Assembly: GCF_900120165.1 (NCBI RefSeq)
Contig: NZ_LT635475.1
Coordinates: forward strand, 1,364,001 to 1,428,000
Direction of reading: 5' to 3'
From: Ezakiella massiliensis
GTDB lineage: Bacteria > Bacillota > Clostridia > Tissierellales > Peptoniphilaceae
DNA: 64,000 bases
The number at the start of each line of letters is the position of its first letter. Position 1 is the stretch's first letter. This document shows positions 46,696-55,040 of this stretch, piece by piece. The position numbers and the translations under genes are program-made. Below the pieces are notes generated by a model. The model saw only the letters and a program-made list of their open reading frames with translations, made no database searches and was not told the origin of the DNA.

Positions 46696-47322
46696 ATGAG
46701 TGAAGATAAATTAATTTGTGATTTGTGTCCATCCAAAAAATGTTATTCCAAGGAAGGGGTCTTTCCAAAAGGCTGTCCAACTGTTGACGAAGAGCGGATG
46801 GAAGAGATCAAAAAACTTTATAAGACCGAAGAGAATTACAAGATTGCCAGGGCCGCTTGCCAAACGGAAAAGGAAGGCTATCTCAAGGACACCAGAGTCG
46901 AGGAGATTATGCGATTTTGCAGGAAGAATGATTTCAAAAAAATCGGAATCGCATTTTGCATTGGCCTCAAGTACGAGGCCAGGGTCTTTGCAGATATCCT
47001 CCGCAAGAACGGCTTCGAAGTCCACTCCATGATGTGCAAGTCGGGCGGTGTGCCCAAGGAATTTTTGGATATCAAAGACGAAGAAAAAATTCGCCCGGGC
47101 ACTGAGGAAGTCATGTGCAATCCAATTGGCCAGGCGGAATACTTCAACGACAAAAAGACCGACTTCAACGTTATAGTCGGCCTGTGTGTGGGCCACGATT
47201 CGCTCTTTACCAAGTATTCAGACGCCTTGGTCACAACCCTTGTTGCCAAAGACCGGGTACTCGCCCACAACCCAGTCGGCGCCCTCTATCAGGCAGATAA
47301 GTATTTCAAAAACAGATTTTAG
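46696..47322 (+). CDS. DUF1847 Cys-rich protein
   Basis: 208 residues. N-terminal cluster CDLCPSKKCYSKEGVFPKGCP (four Cys in residues 9-28) and further Cys at FCRKN, AFCIGLK, MMCKSGG, VMCNPIG and GLCVGHD, consistent with a metal or Fe-S centre. This is the layout of DUF1847 proteins, soluble and uncharacterised, common in anaerobes. RBS TAGGAGG. A terminator follows at 47338. Confidence 0.88.
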   Translation: MSEDKLICDLCPSKKCYSKEGVFPKGCPTVDEERMEEIKKLYKTEENYKIARAACQTEKEGYLKDTRVEEIMRFCRKNDFKKIGIAFCIGLKYEARVFADILRKNGFEVHSMMCKSGGVPKEFLDIKDEEKIRPGTEEVMCNPIGQAEYFNDKKTDFNVIVGLCVGHDSLFTKYSDALVTTLVAKDRVLAHNPVGALYQADKYFKNRF

Positions 47323-47337
47323 AATAAAGAATAAAAG

Positions 47338-47367
47338 AAGAGATTGTAGAAAGCAATCTCTTTTTTT
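47338..47367 (+). terminator. intrinsic terminator after DUF1847
   Basis: AAGAGATTG/CAATCTCTT (47338-47346, 47354-47362) followed by seven T. The same stem sequence recurs at 47810 and 48043. Confidence 0.88.
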
Positions 47368-47809
47368 GTGCATGGGGAAGTTGTAAAAGAAAAATGCCAG
47401 TGGTTATTTTATTTAATTCTTCGTGGCATTTTTTTATGTGTTTATATTATTTATAAGTAAAAAAAGCCTGTTAATAATAAAAAAGTTAATAGAAAAGTTA
47501 CAGTCAACATCAATTGAAAAGAATTATCAATTGATTTGGAGATGATGGATCATCATATGTATGCACAAAGTGAAAAGAAGTGAACAATGTTTATGAAAAG
47601 CTGGTTTATAAAAAATAATGAAAATAAAATTATATTTATATTATGGAATTGAAAAATTTGATGTGTAAAAAGAATTCTTAAAAAAGACTGATTTAAAAGC
47701 TCTAAAAATATATTTAATTTAAGTAATCGAATAAAATTTTTTTCTCTTGGACAAGGGCTTCGATGTGAAATATATTTTTTAGGAAGCAGGTTATATTTAA
47801 CAAATAAAA
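47368..47809. other. AT-rich gap, no gene seen
   Basis: About 440 bases of AT-rich DNA without a supported frame, promoter or hairpin. A GATGATGGATCATCAT dyad near 47541 is the only local symmetry noticed. Confidence 0.5.
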
Positions 47810-47836
47810 AAGAGATTGTAAAAATAACAATCTCTT
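47810..47836. repeat. terminator-like repeat, copy 1
   Basis: AAGAGATTGT/ACAATCTCTT with a 7-base A-rich loop, embedded in a direct repeat (AATAAAAAAGAGATTGT...) also at 48034-48070. It matches the terminator stem at 47338 but lacks a T run. Confidence 0.75.
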
Positions 47837-47852
47837 AAAAATATAATTACCT

Positions 47853-47920
47853 AAAGAACAAAAAATATGGCTGCCATAAAGGCAGCCGCTACAAACGCTT
47901 CACGTTATTTTTTGTTCTTT
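47853..47920. repeat. structured palindromic element with 15-bp closing stem
   Basis: AAAGAACAAAAAATA pairs exactly with TATTTTTTGTTCTTT (47853-47867, 47906-47920). Inside are GGCTGCC-ATAAA-GGCAGCC (47869-47887) and AACG-CTTCA-CGTT (47894-47906), giving a three-way junction. Confidence 0.75.
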
Positions 47921-47956
47921 TACAAAATAAATACTTATATAAAACTCTTCTGTATA

Positions 47957-48021
47957 AATTTGCGAGGAGAAACGGGAATATTTCGCGAAGTGCAGAAATT
48001 TTGCGAATGAGATGCAGTAGA
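47957..48021. repeat. partial, diverged half of the structured repeat
   Basis: AAATTTGCGAGGAGAAAC, then ATTTCGCG, GTGCAGAAATTTTGCGAATGAGATGCAGTAG follows the order of the left half of copy B (48075-48140) with many changes; the right half is missing. Confidence 0.45.
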
Positions 48022-48042
48022 CCTATAATTTAATAAATAAAA

Positions 48043-48069
48043 AAGAGATTGTAAAAATAACAACCTCTT
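48043..48069. repeat. terminator-like repeat, copy 2
   Basis: AAGAGATTGT/ACAACCTCTT, as at 47810 but one pair changed from A-T to a G-T type, immediately before copy B of the structured repeat. Confidence 0.7.
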
Positions 48070-48074
48070 AACCT

Positions 48075-48203
48075 ATATTTACAAGGAAAAATCGATGGAT
48101 TTTCGTAGCTTGAGACTTTTTAGGAATGAGGCGTAGTTGTGCCTACGCCGCAGTGACGAAAAAGTCGAACACTGCGAAAAGCCGCGATTTTAACTGTAAA
48201 TAT
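48075..48203 (-). repeat. structured palindromic repeat, copy B
   Basis: 129 bases, reverse-oriented to copy A (29905-30032). Closing stem ATATTTACA/TGTAAATAT (48075-48083, 48195-48203), then AAAATCG/CGATTTT (48088, 48185), TTTTCG/CGAAAA (48100, 48175), GACTTTTT/AAAAAGTC (48114, 48159) and GGCGTAG/CTACGCC (48130, 48143). Every stem differs from copy A yet stays paired. It ends one base from the stop codon of the FNT gene, so it lies in that gene's 3' UTR. Confidence 0.85.
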
Positions 48204-48204
48204 T

Positions 48205-48951
48205 TTACTTCTTATAAGCGTGGTGGTAAATGAATGCAATAAACATCCCGCCCAAAATATTTCCAACAGTAACTGGGATCATATTTTTTAGAACTCCCAC
48301 AAAGTCAATGCCTGATTCGATGGCTGTGAATGAGAAGTAGAACATATTTGCCACGCTATGTTCGTATTTTAATAGTATAAAGGCTATGATTGGCATGGCC
48401 ATTAATACAAATTTGGATGCCCCGTCGTTGGCTGAGAATGATACCCAGACCCCTAGGCAGACGAGGATGTTACATAAAAATCCTCCGGCCAGGCATTGGA
48501 TTATAGTTAGTTCCAATTTGCCAGCTGAGGCTGCTGTGATTGATTCAACAATAGCTGGGTTTAATTTTGTAAGATGAGTTACAGCTGAAAAACATAAAGC
48601 ACCGATAAAGTTCCACAGGTAGACTCTGCCCCAGTTGGTGGCTAGTTGCTTTAGGCTGATGTCCTTTGATAAATAGGCTCCGTAGAGGAGAATATTTCCG
48701 GTAAAGAGTTCTCCACCTGCAACTAGGACTAGCATGAGTCCAAGGGCAAACATAAAGGCTCCTAGGAATGGGCCAATGCCAGGAGATAAAACGATGTTTG
48801 CAACTGTATTTGTAATTCCACCCAGGGCTATAAACATGCCTGCCATAAAGGCGAGTGACCTGGTTGTCCTAGCCTTGTTGTTGGCTTTTTTTATCCCGAT
48901 TTGTCTTGAACGCTCTGTAACTTCGGCAGAGCTTAAAAATAAATTATCCAT
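48205..48951 (-). CDS. formate/nitrite-type (FNT) channel
   Basis: 248 residues, six membrane helices. FNT motifs: AGGELFTGN near 77, VSFSANDGASK near 169 (re-entrant loop), EHSVANMFYF near 195 with the central His, and TVGNILGGMFI near 230. These pentameric channels move formate, nitrite, hydrosulfide or short acids. Formate would be a likely end product in a fermenter that yields formimino- and formyl-folate from histidine (inference). RBS AGGAGG on the minus strand. Confidence 0.92.
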   Translation of the reverse strand: MDNLFLSSAEVTERSRQIGIKKANNKARTTRSLAFMAGMFIALGGITNTVANIVLSPGIGPFLGAFMFALGLMLVLVAGGELFTGNILLYGAYLSKDISLKQLATNWGRVYLWNFIGALCFSAVTHLTKLNPAIVESITAASAGKLELTIIQCLAGGFLCNILVCLGVWVSFSANDGASKFVLMAMPIIAFILLKYEHSVANMFYFSFTAIESGIDFVGVLKNMIPVTVGNILGGMFIAFIYHHAYKK

Positions 48952-48989
48952 TGTTCCTCCTTATATTGTTAATGCTTAAACAATTATGT

Positions 48990-48999
48990 TATAATTATA
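48990..48999. promoter_or_regulatory. overlapping divergent -10 boxes
   Basis: TATAAT on the plus strand (48990-48995) and TATAAT on the minus strand (48994-48999) overlap in the 88-base gap between the FNT gene and the GNAT gene. No strong -35 boxes were found, so only the shared AT core is claimed. Confidence 0.4.
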
Positions 49000-49039
49000 C
49001 ACGAAAAGAGGAAAAATTTCCAGATTTTAGGAGGCGTAC

Positions 49040-49522
49040 GTGTGCATTAAGCTTAAGGAAATAAAAACTGAAAGGTTGGTTTTAAGAAGTTGGAGGCCGG
49101 ATGATCTAGAGGACCTCTACGCCTTTGCCTCTGTGCCTGGCGTGGGTGAGATGGCTGGCTGGACCCACCACAAGTCCCTGGATGATTCCAGGCAATTTCT
49201 AAAAATGTTTCATGAGTTTGGGACCGTCTACTGTATGGAGTACGACGGCCATGCGGTCGGCTGCATTGACTTTGATTGGGACAAGTACAAGAAGGATTTT
49301 ATTTCCATCGGCTACGCCATGAGCCAGGAATGCTGGGGGCAAGGGCTCATGACAGAGGCCTTGGTCGCTATTATGGATTACATGATTGACGAGTACGGGG
49401 TCAAAAATTTTTGCGCCCGGTCTTATACCAACAATGTCAGGTCCAGAAAACTTTTGATGCGACTTGGCTTTAAGCTTATGTCTTCGAATGCTTACGAATG
49501 CTATTACGAACTTACAATATAA
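49040..49522 (+). CDS. GNAT acetyltransferase (RimJ/RimL-like), paralogue
   Basis: 160 residues. GTG start with TAGGAGG five bases ahead. TERLVLRSWRPDDLEDLYAFA, GVGEMAGWTHHKSLDDS near 37 and CWGQGLMTEALVAIMDY near 97 match the protein at 30448-31005, which is 25 residues longer. The acetyl-CoA loop is intact. Substrate unknown. Confidence 0.9.
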   Translation: MCIKLKEIKTERLVLRSWRPDDLEDLYAFASVPGVGEMAGWTHHKSLDDSRQFLKMFHEFGTVYCMEYDGHAVGCIDFDWDKYKKDFISIGYAMSQECWGQGLMTEALVAIMDYMIDEYGVKNFCARSYTNNVRSRKLLMRLGFKLMSSNAYECYYELTI

Positions 49523-49523
49523 A

Positions 49524-49560
49524 AGACGCAGGGAAAAATAATTCCTTGCGTCTATTTTTT
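49524..49560. terminator. bidirectional terminator
   Basis: AGACGCAGGGA/TCCTTGCGTCT (49524-49534, 49543-49553), one G-T pair, then T run; between convergent genes. Confidence 0.85.
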
Positions 49561-50038
49561 ATTTGATTAAATTTTCCATGAGCTCTTTGGTTGGTCCTAG
49601 CGAACCGAATTTAATAATTATTTTGTCGCCGTCAACGGCCAATCTTAATTCATGGCTTTCCTTTAACTCGTGGTTGTCGGAGAAGTGCAGGTGGTATTTT
49701 ACTCTGTAATCACCAGCCTCGTCTTGCTTGATCTCCTCCATCTTTACTGTGGCAAGGCCTGCGTCAAGTTTTTCGTAAACTGGGTTTAGGTAGTTCCCAT
49801 CCGCCACTAAAATCTTTACAGTTTTTTCATCCAAGTATTTTTTTAGGACCGATTCGTCCCCGTAGGCCAATTCTTTGGCTGCCAATTCATGGTATTCATC
49901 GGATTTTACCCGGCCTATGTAGGCGTAGTAGTCCTTGATAAAGTCTTCTATTAGGGCTTCTTCCTTGGTCGCACATGCAGATAAGGTCAGACCAAGCATA
50001 AGTAAAGTTAAAATTATTAATATGTTTTTTCTTTTCAT
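49559..50038 (-). CDS. lipoprotein of unknown function
   Basis: 159 residues. Signal peptide with lipobox LSAC (Cys22). The rest is a small alpha/beta domain with many charged residues (EEALIEDFIKDYYAYIGRV near 26-44, and DYRVKYHLHFSDNHELKESHELRLAVDGDKIIIKFG near 109-144), reminiscent of NTF2-like or DUF4878-type lipoproteins, though I do not recognise the family. It lies between two terminators or leaders as a single gene. Confidence 0.75.
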   Translation of the reverse strand: MKRKNILIILTLLMLGLTLSACATKEEALIEDFIKDYYAYIGRVKSDEYHELAAKELAYGDESVLKKYLDEKTVKILVADGNYLNPVYEKLDAGLATVKMEEIKQDEAGDYRVKYHLHFSDNHELKESHELRLAVDGDKIIIKFGSLGPTKELMENLIK

Positions 50039-50051
50039 CTAATCACCTCAC

Positions 50052-50081
50052 TTGTCTTATACCCATTATTATTATTATTAT
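50052..50081 (+). promoter_or_regulatory. candidate promoter of the cobalamin operon
   Basis: TTGTCT (50052-50057) and TATTAT (50076-50081) with an 18-base spacer inside a run of ATT repeats, just upstream of the riboswitch. Confidence 0.45.
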
Positions 50082-50109
50082 TCATGGCAAGGCGTCTTTT
50101 ATCTTGAAA

Positions 50110-50285
50110 AGTAGGGCCGTTAATGGTAAAATAGTTGTGGGGAAAAGGAAAAACCTTACAGCTACCTCTACTGTATTTTGGACGAGGGCCAAGGCCACTG
50201 CGCAATCGTGGGAAGGCGGCCTAAAGGATGAAGAAAGAGTCAGGATACCCTATGAGTGCATAATCTGGGTTAGGGATTATGCGTT
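50110..50285 (+). promoter_or_regulatory. cobalamin riboswitch
   Basis: Class consensus pieces occur in order: GTTAATGG-AAA, GTGGGGAAAAGG, the B12-box core GAGGGCCAAGGCCACTG (from 50192), GTGGGAAGGC, GGATGAAGAAAGAGTCAGGA and TACCC. The box leads into GCATAATC/GATTATGC (50258-50282). A terminator follows at 50292. It should stop transcription of the downstream transporter and cbi genes when adenosylcobalamin is plentiful. Confidence 0.88.
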
Positions 50286-50291
50286 CTTTTG

Positions 50292-50316
50292 ACATGCTGT
50301 AAGAGCATGTTTTTTT
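50292..50316 (+). terminator. riboswitch-controlled terminator
   Basis: ACATGC/GCATGT (50292-50297, 50305-50310), then seven T, 22 bases before the first start codon. Confidence 0.8.
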
Positions 50317-50338
50317 ATTGGAAATTTTAGGAGGAGCC

Positions 50339-51322
50339 TTGAAGAAAAAAGACTCATACATTTTTATTTTTATATTAATCGCCCTGGCATCGACCGTAAT
50401 CGGTTTGTCCCTGGGCTCAATGAAATATTCTTTTGGCCAGGTCTTAAAGGGCCTTTTTGTCCACGACGAGACCATGGAGCACTTGATAATTTTTAAAATC
50501 CGCCTGCCAAGGGTTATTGGCGGCGGCTTAGTCGGCATGGCCCTGGCCCTTTCGGGCGCCCTCTTGCAGGGAGTTATGAGAAATAATTTGGCTTCACCTT
50601 CTGTAATCGGCGTCACCAATGGGGCAAGCTTTGTGGGCCACTTGACTTTAATGGCCTTTCCTGCCTACGCATATCTTTTGCCGGTGGGGACCATTGCCGG
50701 CGCACTTTTGACCACGATTTTTATTTATCGATTAGCTTATAGCGACGGGATAAATCCAAATCGATTAGTTCTTTCGGGTGTGGCAGTTGGCGCCATGTTT
50801 ACGGCCTTTAACAATATGCTAAGGTCCATGTTTCCAGAAAGACTCGCTAGCACACTTGGCTTTACAATTGGATCTTTAAACGGCTTGGGCTGGGGAGAAG
50901 TTTTCTTTGCTAGTCCTTATATAATTATAAGCATTATAATTGCCCTTATGATGTCAAATAACATGAACGTTTTGATGTTGGGCGATGAACTTTCGAGCTC
51001 CCTTGGCCTAAAGACAGAGCGCTTTAGATTTTTAATTATAATCGTTTCATCTTTATTATCTGGGGCGGCCATTGCAATTGCAGGTTTAATTTCCTTTGTC
51101 GGTTTAATTGTACCGCACATAGCTCGGATTTTTGTGGGCAACGACTATAGGAAATTATCTTTGGCCTCAATGCTCTTGGGCTATTCATTTGTGATTTTAT
51201 CAGACGCGGTCGGCCGAATAATTTTGCCTATAGGCGAGATTGCTGTTAGCGTTATCGTGGCATTTTTGGGCGCACCATTCTTCCTCTATCTCTTAAGAGA
51301 AAGGTACAGAAAGGGGCATTAA
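50339..51322 (+). CDS. FecCD/BtuC-type ABC permease
   Basis: 327 residues, about 9-10 helices. The TTG start at 50339 is placed by AGGAGG (50329-50334); an earlier in-frame TTG at 50318 lies ahead of that RBS. Family motifs: LRLPR-type IRLPRVIGGGLVGMALALSGALLQG near 54, and GLISFVGLIVPHIAR near 250. First gene under the cobalamin riboswitch, so the cargo is most likely a corrinoid (B12 or cobinamide) rather than heme or siderophore. Confidence 0.9.
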   Translation: MKKKDSYIFIFILIALASTVIGLSLGSMKYSFGQVLKGLFVHDETMEHLIIFKIRLPRVIGGGLVGMALALSGALLQGVMRNNLASPSVIGVTNGASFVGHLTLMAFPAYAYLLPVGTIAGALLTTIFIYRLAYSDGINPNRLVLSGVAVGAMFTAFNNMLRSMFPERLASTLGFTIGSLNGLGWGEVFFASPYIIISIIIALMMSNNMNVLMLGDELSSSLGLKTERFRFLIIIVSSLLSGAAIAIAGLISFVGLIVPHIARIFVGNDYRKLSLASMLLGYSFVILSDAVGRIILPIGEIAVSVIVAFLGAPFFLYLLRERYRKGH

Positions 51323-51323
51323 G

Positions 51324-52100
51324 ATGTATTTTGGATTTAAAGATATAAAAATTAATTACGGGACCAAGACCATTATAGAAAATTTGTCCATGGACGTGCC
51401 CAAGGGAAAGATTTCGACCATTATCGGGCCAAACGGGTCTGGCAAATCGTCACTACTCAGGCTGATTTCCAGGAAAAATCCGCCAGCTCAAGGTAAAGTT
51501 ATTTACAAGGACAAGTCCATTTACGATTATGACACCAAGGACCTGGCTAAGAAGATTGCCTTTTTGCCGCAGATTCACAAGTCGCCGACAGATGCGACCG
51601 TGCGAACGCTGGTGGCCAACGGCAGGTTTCCATACAGGTCCATGCTGGGGGGCTTGTCTGCAAAAGACGAGGAAATTATTGACGAGGCCATAGAATTTAC
51701 TGGCCTTAGTGCCTTAGAACATAGGGCCCTTAGGACTTTGTCGGGGGGAGAACGCCAGCGGGCGTGGATAGCCATGACCATGGCAACTCAGGCCGAGATA
51801 TTGGTCTTGGACGAGCCCACGACTTACTTGGACATAAGCTACCAGATAGAGCTTATGGATTTGATCGAGAGGATGAAGGAAGAATACGGTACGACCATCT
51901 TGCTTGTCCTTCACGATATAAACTTGGCAATTAGATATTCAGATTATCTCTTTGCCATAAAGGACAAAAATATTTTATTTGAAGGAAGACGGGAAGAGGT
52001 CATCACCAGCGAGAATATCCGCGATATTTTTGCCCTTGATGCCGAGATTATCCACCACGATGGGCAGATGATTATGGTTCCCGGCAGGAGGAAATTATGA
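51324..52100 (+). CDS. FecE/BtuD-type ABC ATPase
   Basis: 258 residues. Walker A GPNGSGKS at residues 35-42, Q-loop FLPQIHKSP, signature LSGGERQRAWI near 138, Walker B ILVLDEPTTYLD near 157, switch His VLHDINLA near 190. It pairs with the preceding permease, one base away, and overlaps the binding-protein gene by 4 bases. Confidence 0.93.
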   Translation: MYFGFKDIKINYGTKTIIENLSMDVPKGKISTIIGPNGSGKSSLLRLISRKNPPAQGKVIYKDKSIYDYDTKDLAKKIAFLPQIHKSPTDATVRTLVANGRFPYRSMLGGLSAKDEEIIDEAIEFTGLSALEHRALRTLSGGERQRAWIAMTMATQAEILVLDEPTTYLDISYQIELMDLIERMKEEYGTTILLVLHDINLAIRYSDYLFAIKDKNILFEGRREEVITSENIRDIFALDAEIIHHDGQMIMVPGRRKL

Positions 52101-53272
52101 AAAAGAAATTACTTATTTTATTAATGGCAGGACTTTTGGCTGTGGGTTGCACAAGTCCAAAGGATGATAAGGCAGGAGAAGATAAGAAGGCTGCAGAGAC
52201 TAGTGAAAAGACAGATGCAAATGAAAATACAGATGCACAAGATGACAAGGTTGATGTGGCTAGCGAAACTAAAGAGCCTGGTTTCAAGGCCCACGCTATC
52301 TCAGAATTAGAAAAAATTGATGAGGCTTACAAAAAGTCAACACTTGCCAAGGACGCCATTGCAGAATTAGAAAAAATTCAAGAAGATGCAGACACTATGA
52401 CTTTTACAGACGATACCGGCAGGGAATCAGTAACTGTTAAAAAGCGTCCGAAAAAAGTTGCAGTTTTTTATTCTTCATACGCATCCATGTATGACGAACT
52501 CGGAGGCAAAATCGATCTTATTATCGGCGGCGACAATGCAGTTGAAGTTTATAAATTCCAACGCGGCAAGGATATTACCGAAGGCAAAAATGTCATCGTA
52601 ACATCACCAAGCGGAAAAAACTGGGATGTGGAAAAAATTATTGCAGAAAAACCAGACTTAATTATCTGCGCTATGACTTCAAATGGCTATGGAACAATTG
52701 AAGAAGCTGCCAAGGCTGCTGGCATTGACCTAATTGGCATTTCCTTTAACGGCGTTCGCGACTACGCAAAGTGGGCTTACATCTACACTTCACTTAACGA
52801 TAACCAAGAGGCCTTTGACAATGTGGCCCTAAAGACTATTGAAGGCGTATCAAAAATTATTGAAGAGGTTCCAATCAGGGACCACAAGCCTCAAGTCATC
52901 TCAATCATGCCAGTTGCCAAGGGTATTAAGGGCAATTATACTCAAAGCGACTTGGGCACAATCCTACAGGATTTGGGCACACAAAACCGCTTGGGAGGCG
53001 AAGTTAAAAAAGGTGCCAGCCCAAGGGTTGACATCAGCATTGAAGATATTGTAAAGATGAATCCAGAATATATTTTCATCCAATGCATGAATTCAGAAGA
53101 CTACGCCAAAGAATCAGTAGAAAAATATTTATCATCAACCGACGCTTGGGCCAAGGTAGATGCAGTTGCAAATGGCCACGTTTATTATTTGCCACGCGGA
53201 CTCTTCCACAACAAGCCAAATTCAAAATACGTTGATGCCTATCAAATGATTTTTGATTATCTTTACAAATAA
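52097..53272 (+). CDS. substrate-binding lipoprotein of the corrinoid-type importer
   Basis: 391 residues. Lipobox LAVGC (Cys18), an acidic low-complexity linker (about 20-55), then a helical spacer with two near copies of a LAKDAIAELEKI-type segment (about 68 and 90), then a Fe3+/B12-type periplasmic binding domain from about residue 110 (VAVFYSSYASMYDELGG to the C-terminus, two lobes joined by a long helix). It delivers substrate to the permease. The last A of its TAA is the first base of the cbiP ATG. Confidence 0.9.
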   Translation: MKKKLLILLMAGLLAVGCTSPKDDKAGEDKKAAETSEKTDANENTDAQDDKVDVASETKEPGFKAHAISELEKIDEAYKKSTLAKDAIAELEKIQEDADTMTFTDDTGRESVTVKKRPKKVAVFYSSYASMYDELGGKIDLIIGGDNAVEVYKFQRGKDITEGKNVIVTSPSGKNWDVEKIIAEKPDLIICAMTSNGYGTIEEAAKAAGIDLIGISFNGVRDYAKWAYIYTSLNDNQEAFDNVALKTIEGVSKIIEEVPIRDHKPQVISIMPVAKGIKGNYTQSDLGTILQDLGTQNRLGGEVKKGASPRVDISIEDIVKMNPEYIFIQCMNSEDYAKESVEKYLSSTDAWAKVDAVANGHVYYLPRGLFHNKPNSKYVDAYQMIFDYLYK

Positions 53273-54114
53273 TGGCTAAGTTAATGGTAATGGGGACGAC
53301 CTCATCAGCAGGCAAGAGCTTGCTGGTGACTGGTCTGGTCCGGTATTTTAAAAAATATGGATATAAGTCCTATCCATTTAAATCGCAAAACATGTCTTCA
53401 AAGGCCCATACACTTGAGGATGGCAGATTAATTTCAACTGCCCAAGCACTCCAGGCTTTTTCTGCAGGATTAAAGCCCGATGTTAGGATGAATCCTGTCC
53501 TTCTCATGCCTCGGTCCAACACTGGGTCCATGGTTGTAATCGACGGAGAAAAGTACAAGGCCATGCAGGCCCGTGAATATTTTGATTTTAAAGTCAAACT
53601 TCGTGACCATATTATGGAAGTCTTCGAGCAAATTGAAGGAGAAAATGATATAATAGTAATCGAAGGGGCGGGCAGTCCGGCGGAAATTAATTTGCGTGAC
53701 AACGACATAGTCAATATGGGCCTGGCTGAGATGGTTGACGCGCCAGTAATTTTGGTGGCGGACATTGACCGGGGCGGAGTTTTCGCTTCCCTTTATGGAA
53801 CGGTCATGCTCCTTCCTGAAAATGAAAGGGCAAGGATCAAGGGCCTGGTTATAAATAAATTTAGGGGAGACCCGACTCTACTTGAGTCTGGAATAGAAAA
53901 AATCGAAGACCTAACGGGCATTCCCGTTATAGGCCTCATTCCCTACGAGCACTTTGAACTGGTGGATGAAGACAGCCTGATCGATTACGACAAGCACGCC
54001 AACCACGAGGACCAAAGTGAAGACGAACTCAATTTAGAACTGGACAAACTTGAAAAGATTTTGGAAGATAATATGGATATGGAATTTATTAAGAGGATTA
54101 GTGGTTTAAAATGA
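53272..54114 (+). CDS. cbiP: cobyric acid synthase lacking the glutamine amidotransferase domain
   Basis: 280 residues against about 490-510 for the family. The synthetase half is complete: Walker-type GTTSSAGKSLLVTGL near 8, KSQNMSSKA near 37, IEGAGSPAEINLRDNDIVNMG near 125, DIDRGGVFAS near 165, then VINKFRGD and IPVIGLIPY. The glutamine-hydrolysing domain that should start near residue 250 is absent. The last 25 residues (LDKLEKILEDNMDMEFIKRI) resemble the extreme C-terminus of full-length CbiP, so an internal deletion is likely. The frame is open and overlaps cbiB by 4 bases. Confidence 0.9.
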   Translation: MAKLMVMGTTSSAGKSLLVTGLVRYFKKYGYKSYPFKSQNMSSKAHTLEDGRLISTAQALQAFSAGLKPDVRMNPVLLMPRSNTGSMVVIDGEKYKAMQAREYFDFKVKLRDHIMEVFEQIEGENDIIVIEGAGSPAEINLRDNDIVNMGLAEMVDAPVILVADIDRGGVFASLYGTVMLLPENERARIKGLVINKFRGDPTLLESGIEKIEDLTGIPVIGLIPYEHFELVDEDSLIDYDKHANHEDQSEDELNLELDKLEKILEDNMDMEFIKRISGLK

Positions 54115-55037
54115 TTTTAGTTTTTGCAGTTTTATTGGATTTTTTAATAGGTGATCCCAACTATTACTACCATCCCATCAGGATTATGGGGCGGATTATT
54201 AGGAGGGAAGAGCAATTTGTACGAGCACACGTAAGCGGGGACAGAGGATTATTCTGGGCCGGCCTTTGTATGCTCGTTTTTAATTTGCTGGCGACAATCT
54301 TGGTCCTGATGGGAATTTTTTCTTTACTTAATGACACAGGGGCCAAACTTTTCTCTTTGTATCTGATTTACTCAGCCATAGCTGGCAGAGAGCTCATCAA
54401 ATGCGCCAATGCAGTTAGACTTGCACTTTTTAAATCACTTGAAGACGCCAGATACCAGCTGTCAATGATTGTGGGCAGGGACACTGCAAATCTATCTGAA
54501 GAAAAAATTGTCAGAGCCACTGTGGAAACCGTTGCCGAAAACACCAGCGACGGAATAATCGCACCACTTTTTTATATATTGTTTTTTGGACCCGTGGGCG
54601 GCATGGTCTACAAATTTGTAAATACCATGGACTCGACCATTGGTTACAGGAATGAAAAATACGAATACTTGGGCAAGGCGGCCGCAATTTTTGACGACTG
54701 GGTCAACTTTATCCCAGCCAGAATTACCGGGCTCCTATTTGTCTGCGCGGCTTATCTCTTGGGCTACGACGCCAGGGGTTCCTATGAAATTATGATTAGA
54801 GACCACGGCAAGCACAAGTCGCCAAATGCAGGATATCCTGAGGCAGCCATGGCTGGTATGCTGGGCGTGCGCCTGGGAGGACCCAGCCAATATTTTGGCC
54901 ACATGGACAACAAGCCCTATATAGGCAATGACCGCAGGCCCATTAACCGCAATGACATTACAAGGGCCAACAGGGCGGCCATCACTAGTGAGATAATTTT
55001 TGTGATTATCATGGTTTTATTAATTATTTGGAGGTAA
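54111..55037 (+). CDS. cbiB: adenosylcobinamide-phosphate synthase
   Basis: 308 residues, membrane protein of about 5 helices. It attaches aminopropanol phosphate to cobyric acid. Motifs: DFLIGDPNYYYHPIRIMG near 10, GRDTANLSEEKIVRATVETVAENTSDGIIAPLFY near 122-155, NTMDSTIGYRNEKY near 171, and SPNAGYPEAAMAG near 240. It starts by ATGA overlap with cbiP. Confidence 0.95.
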   Translation: MILVFAVLLDFLIGDPNYYYHPIRIMGRIIRREEQFVRAHVSGDRGLFWAGLCMLVFNLLATILVLMGIFSLLNDTGAKLFSLYLIYSAIAGRELIKCANAVRLALFKSLEDARYQLSMIVGRDTANLSEEKIVRATVETVAENTSDGIIAPLFYILFFGPVGGMVYKFVNTMDSTIGYRNEKYEYLGKAAAIFDDWVNFIPARITGLLFVCAAYLLGYDARGSYEIMIRDHGKHKSPNAGYPEAAMAGMLGVRLGGPSQYFGHMDNKPYIGNDRRPINRNDITRANRAAITSEIIFVIIMVLLIIWR

Positions 55038-55040
55038 GAG

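Noticed and set aside
50104..50292. 62-codon frame before the importer
   Set aside because: It lies within the cobalamin riboswitch.
53272..54114. Frameshift as the reason for short CbiP
   Set aside because: No amidotransferase sequence is found in any frame after it; cbiB starts at once by a 4-base overlap, so the domain is absent rather than shifted.
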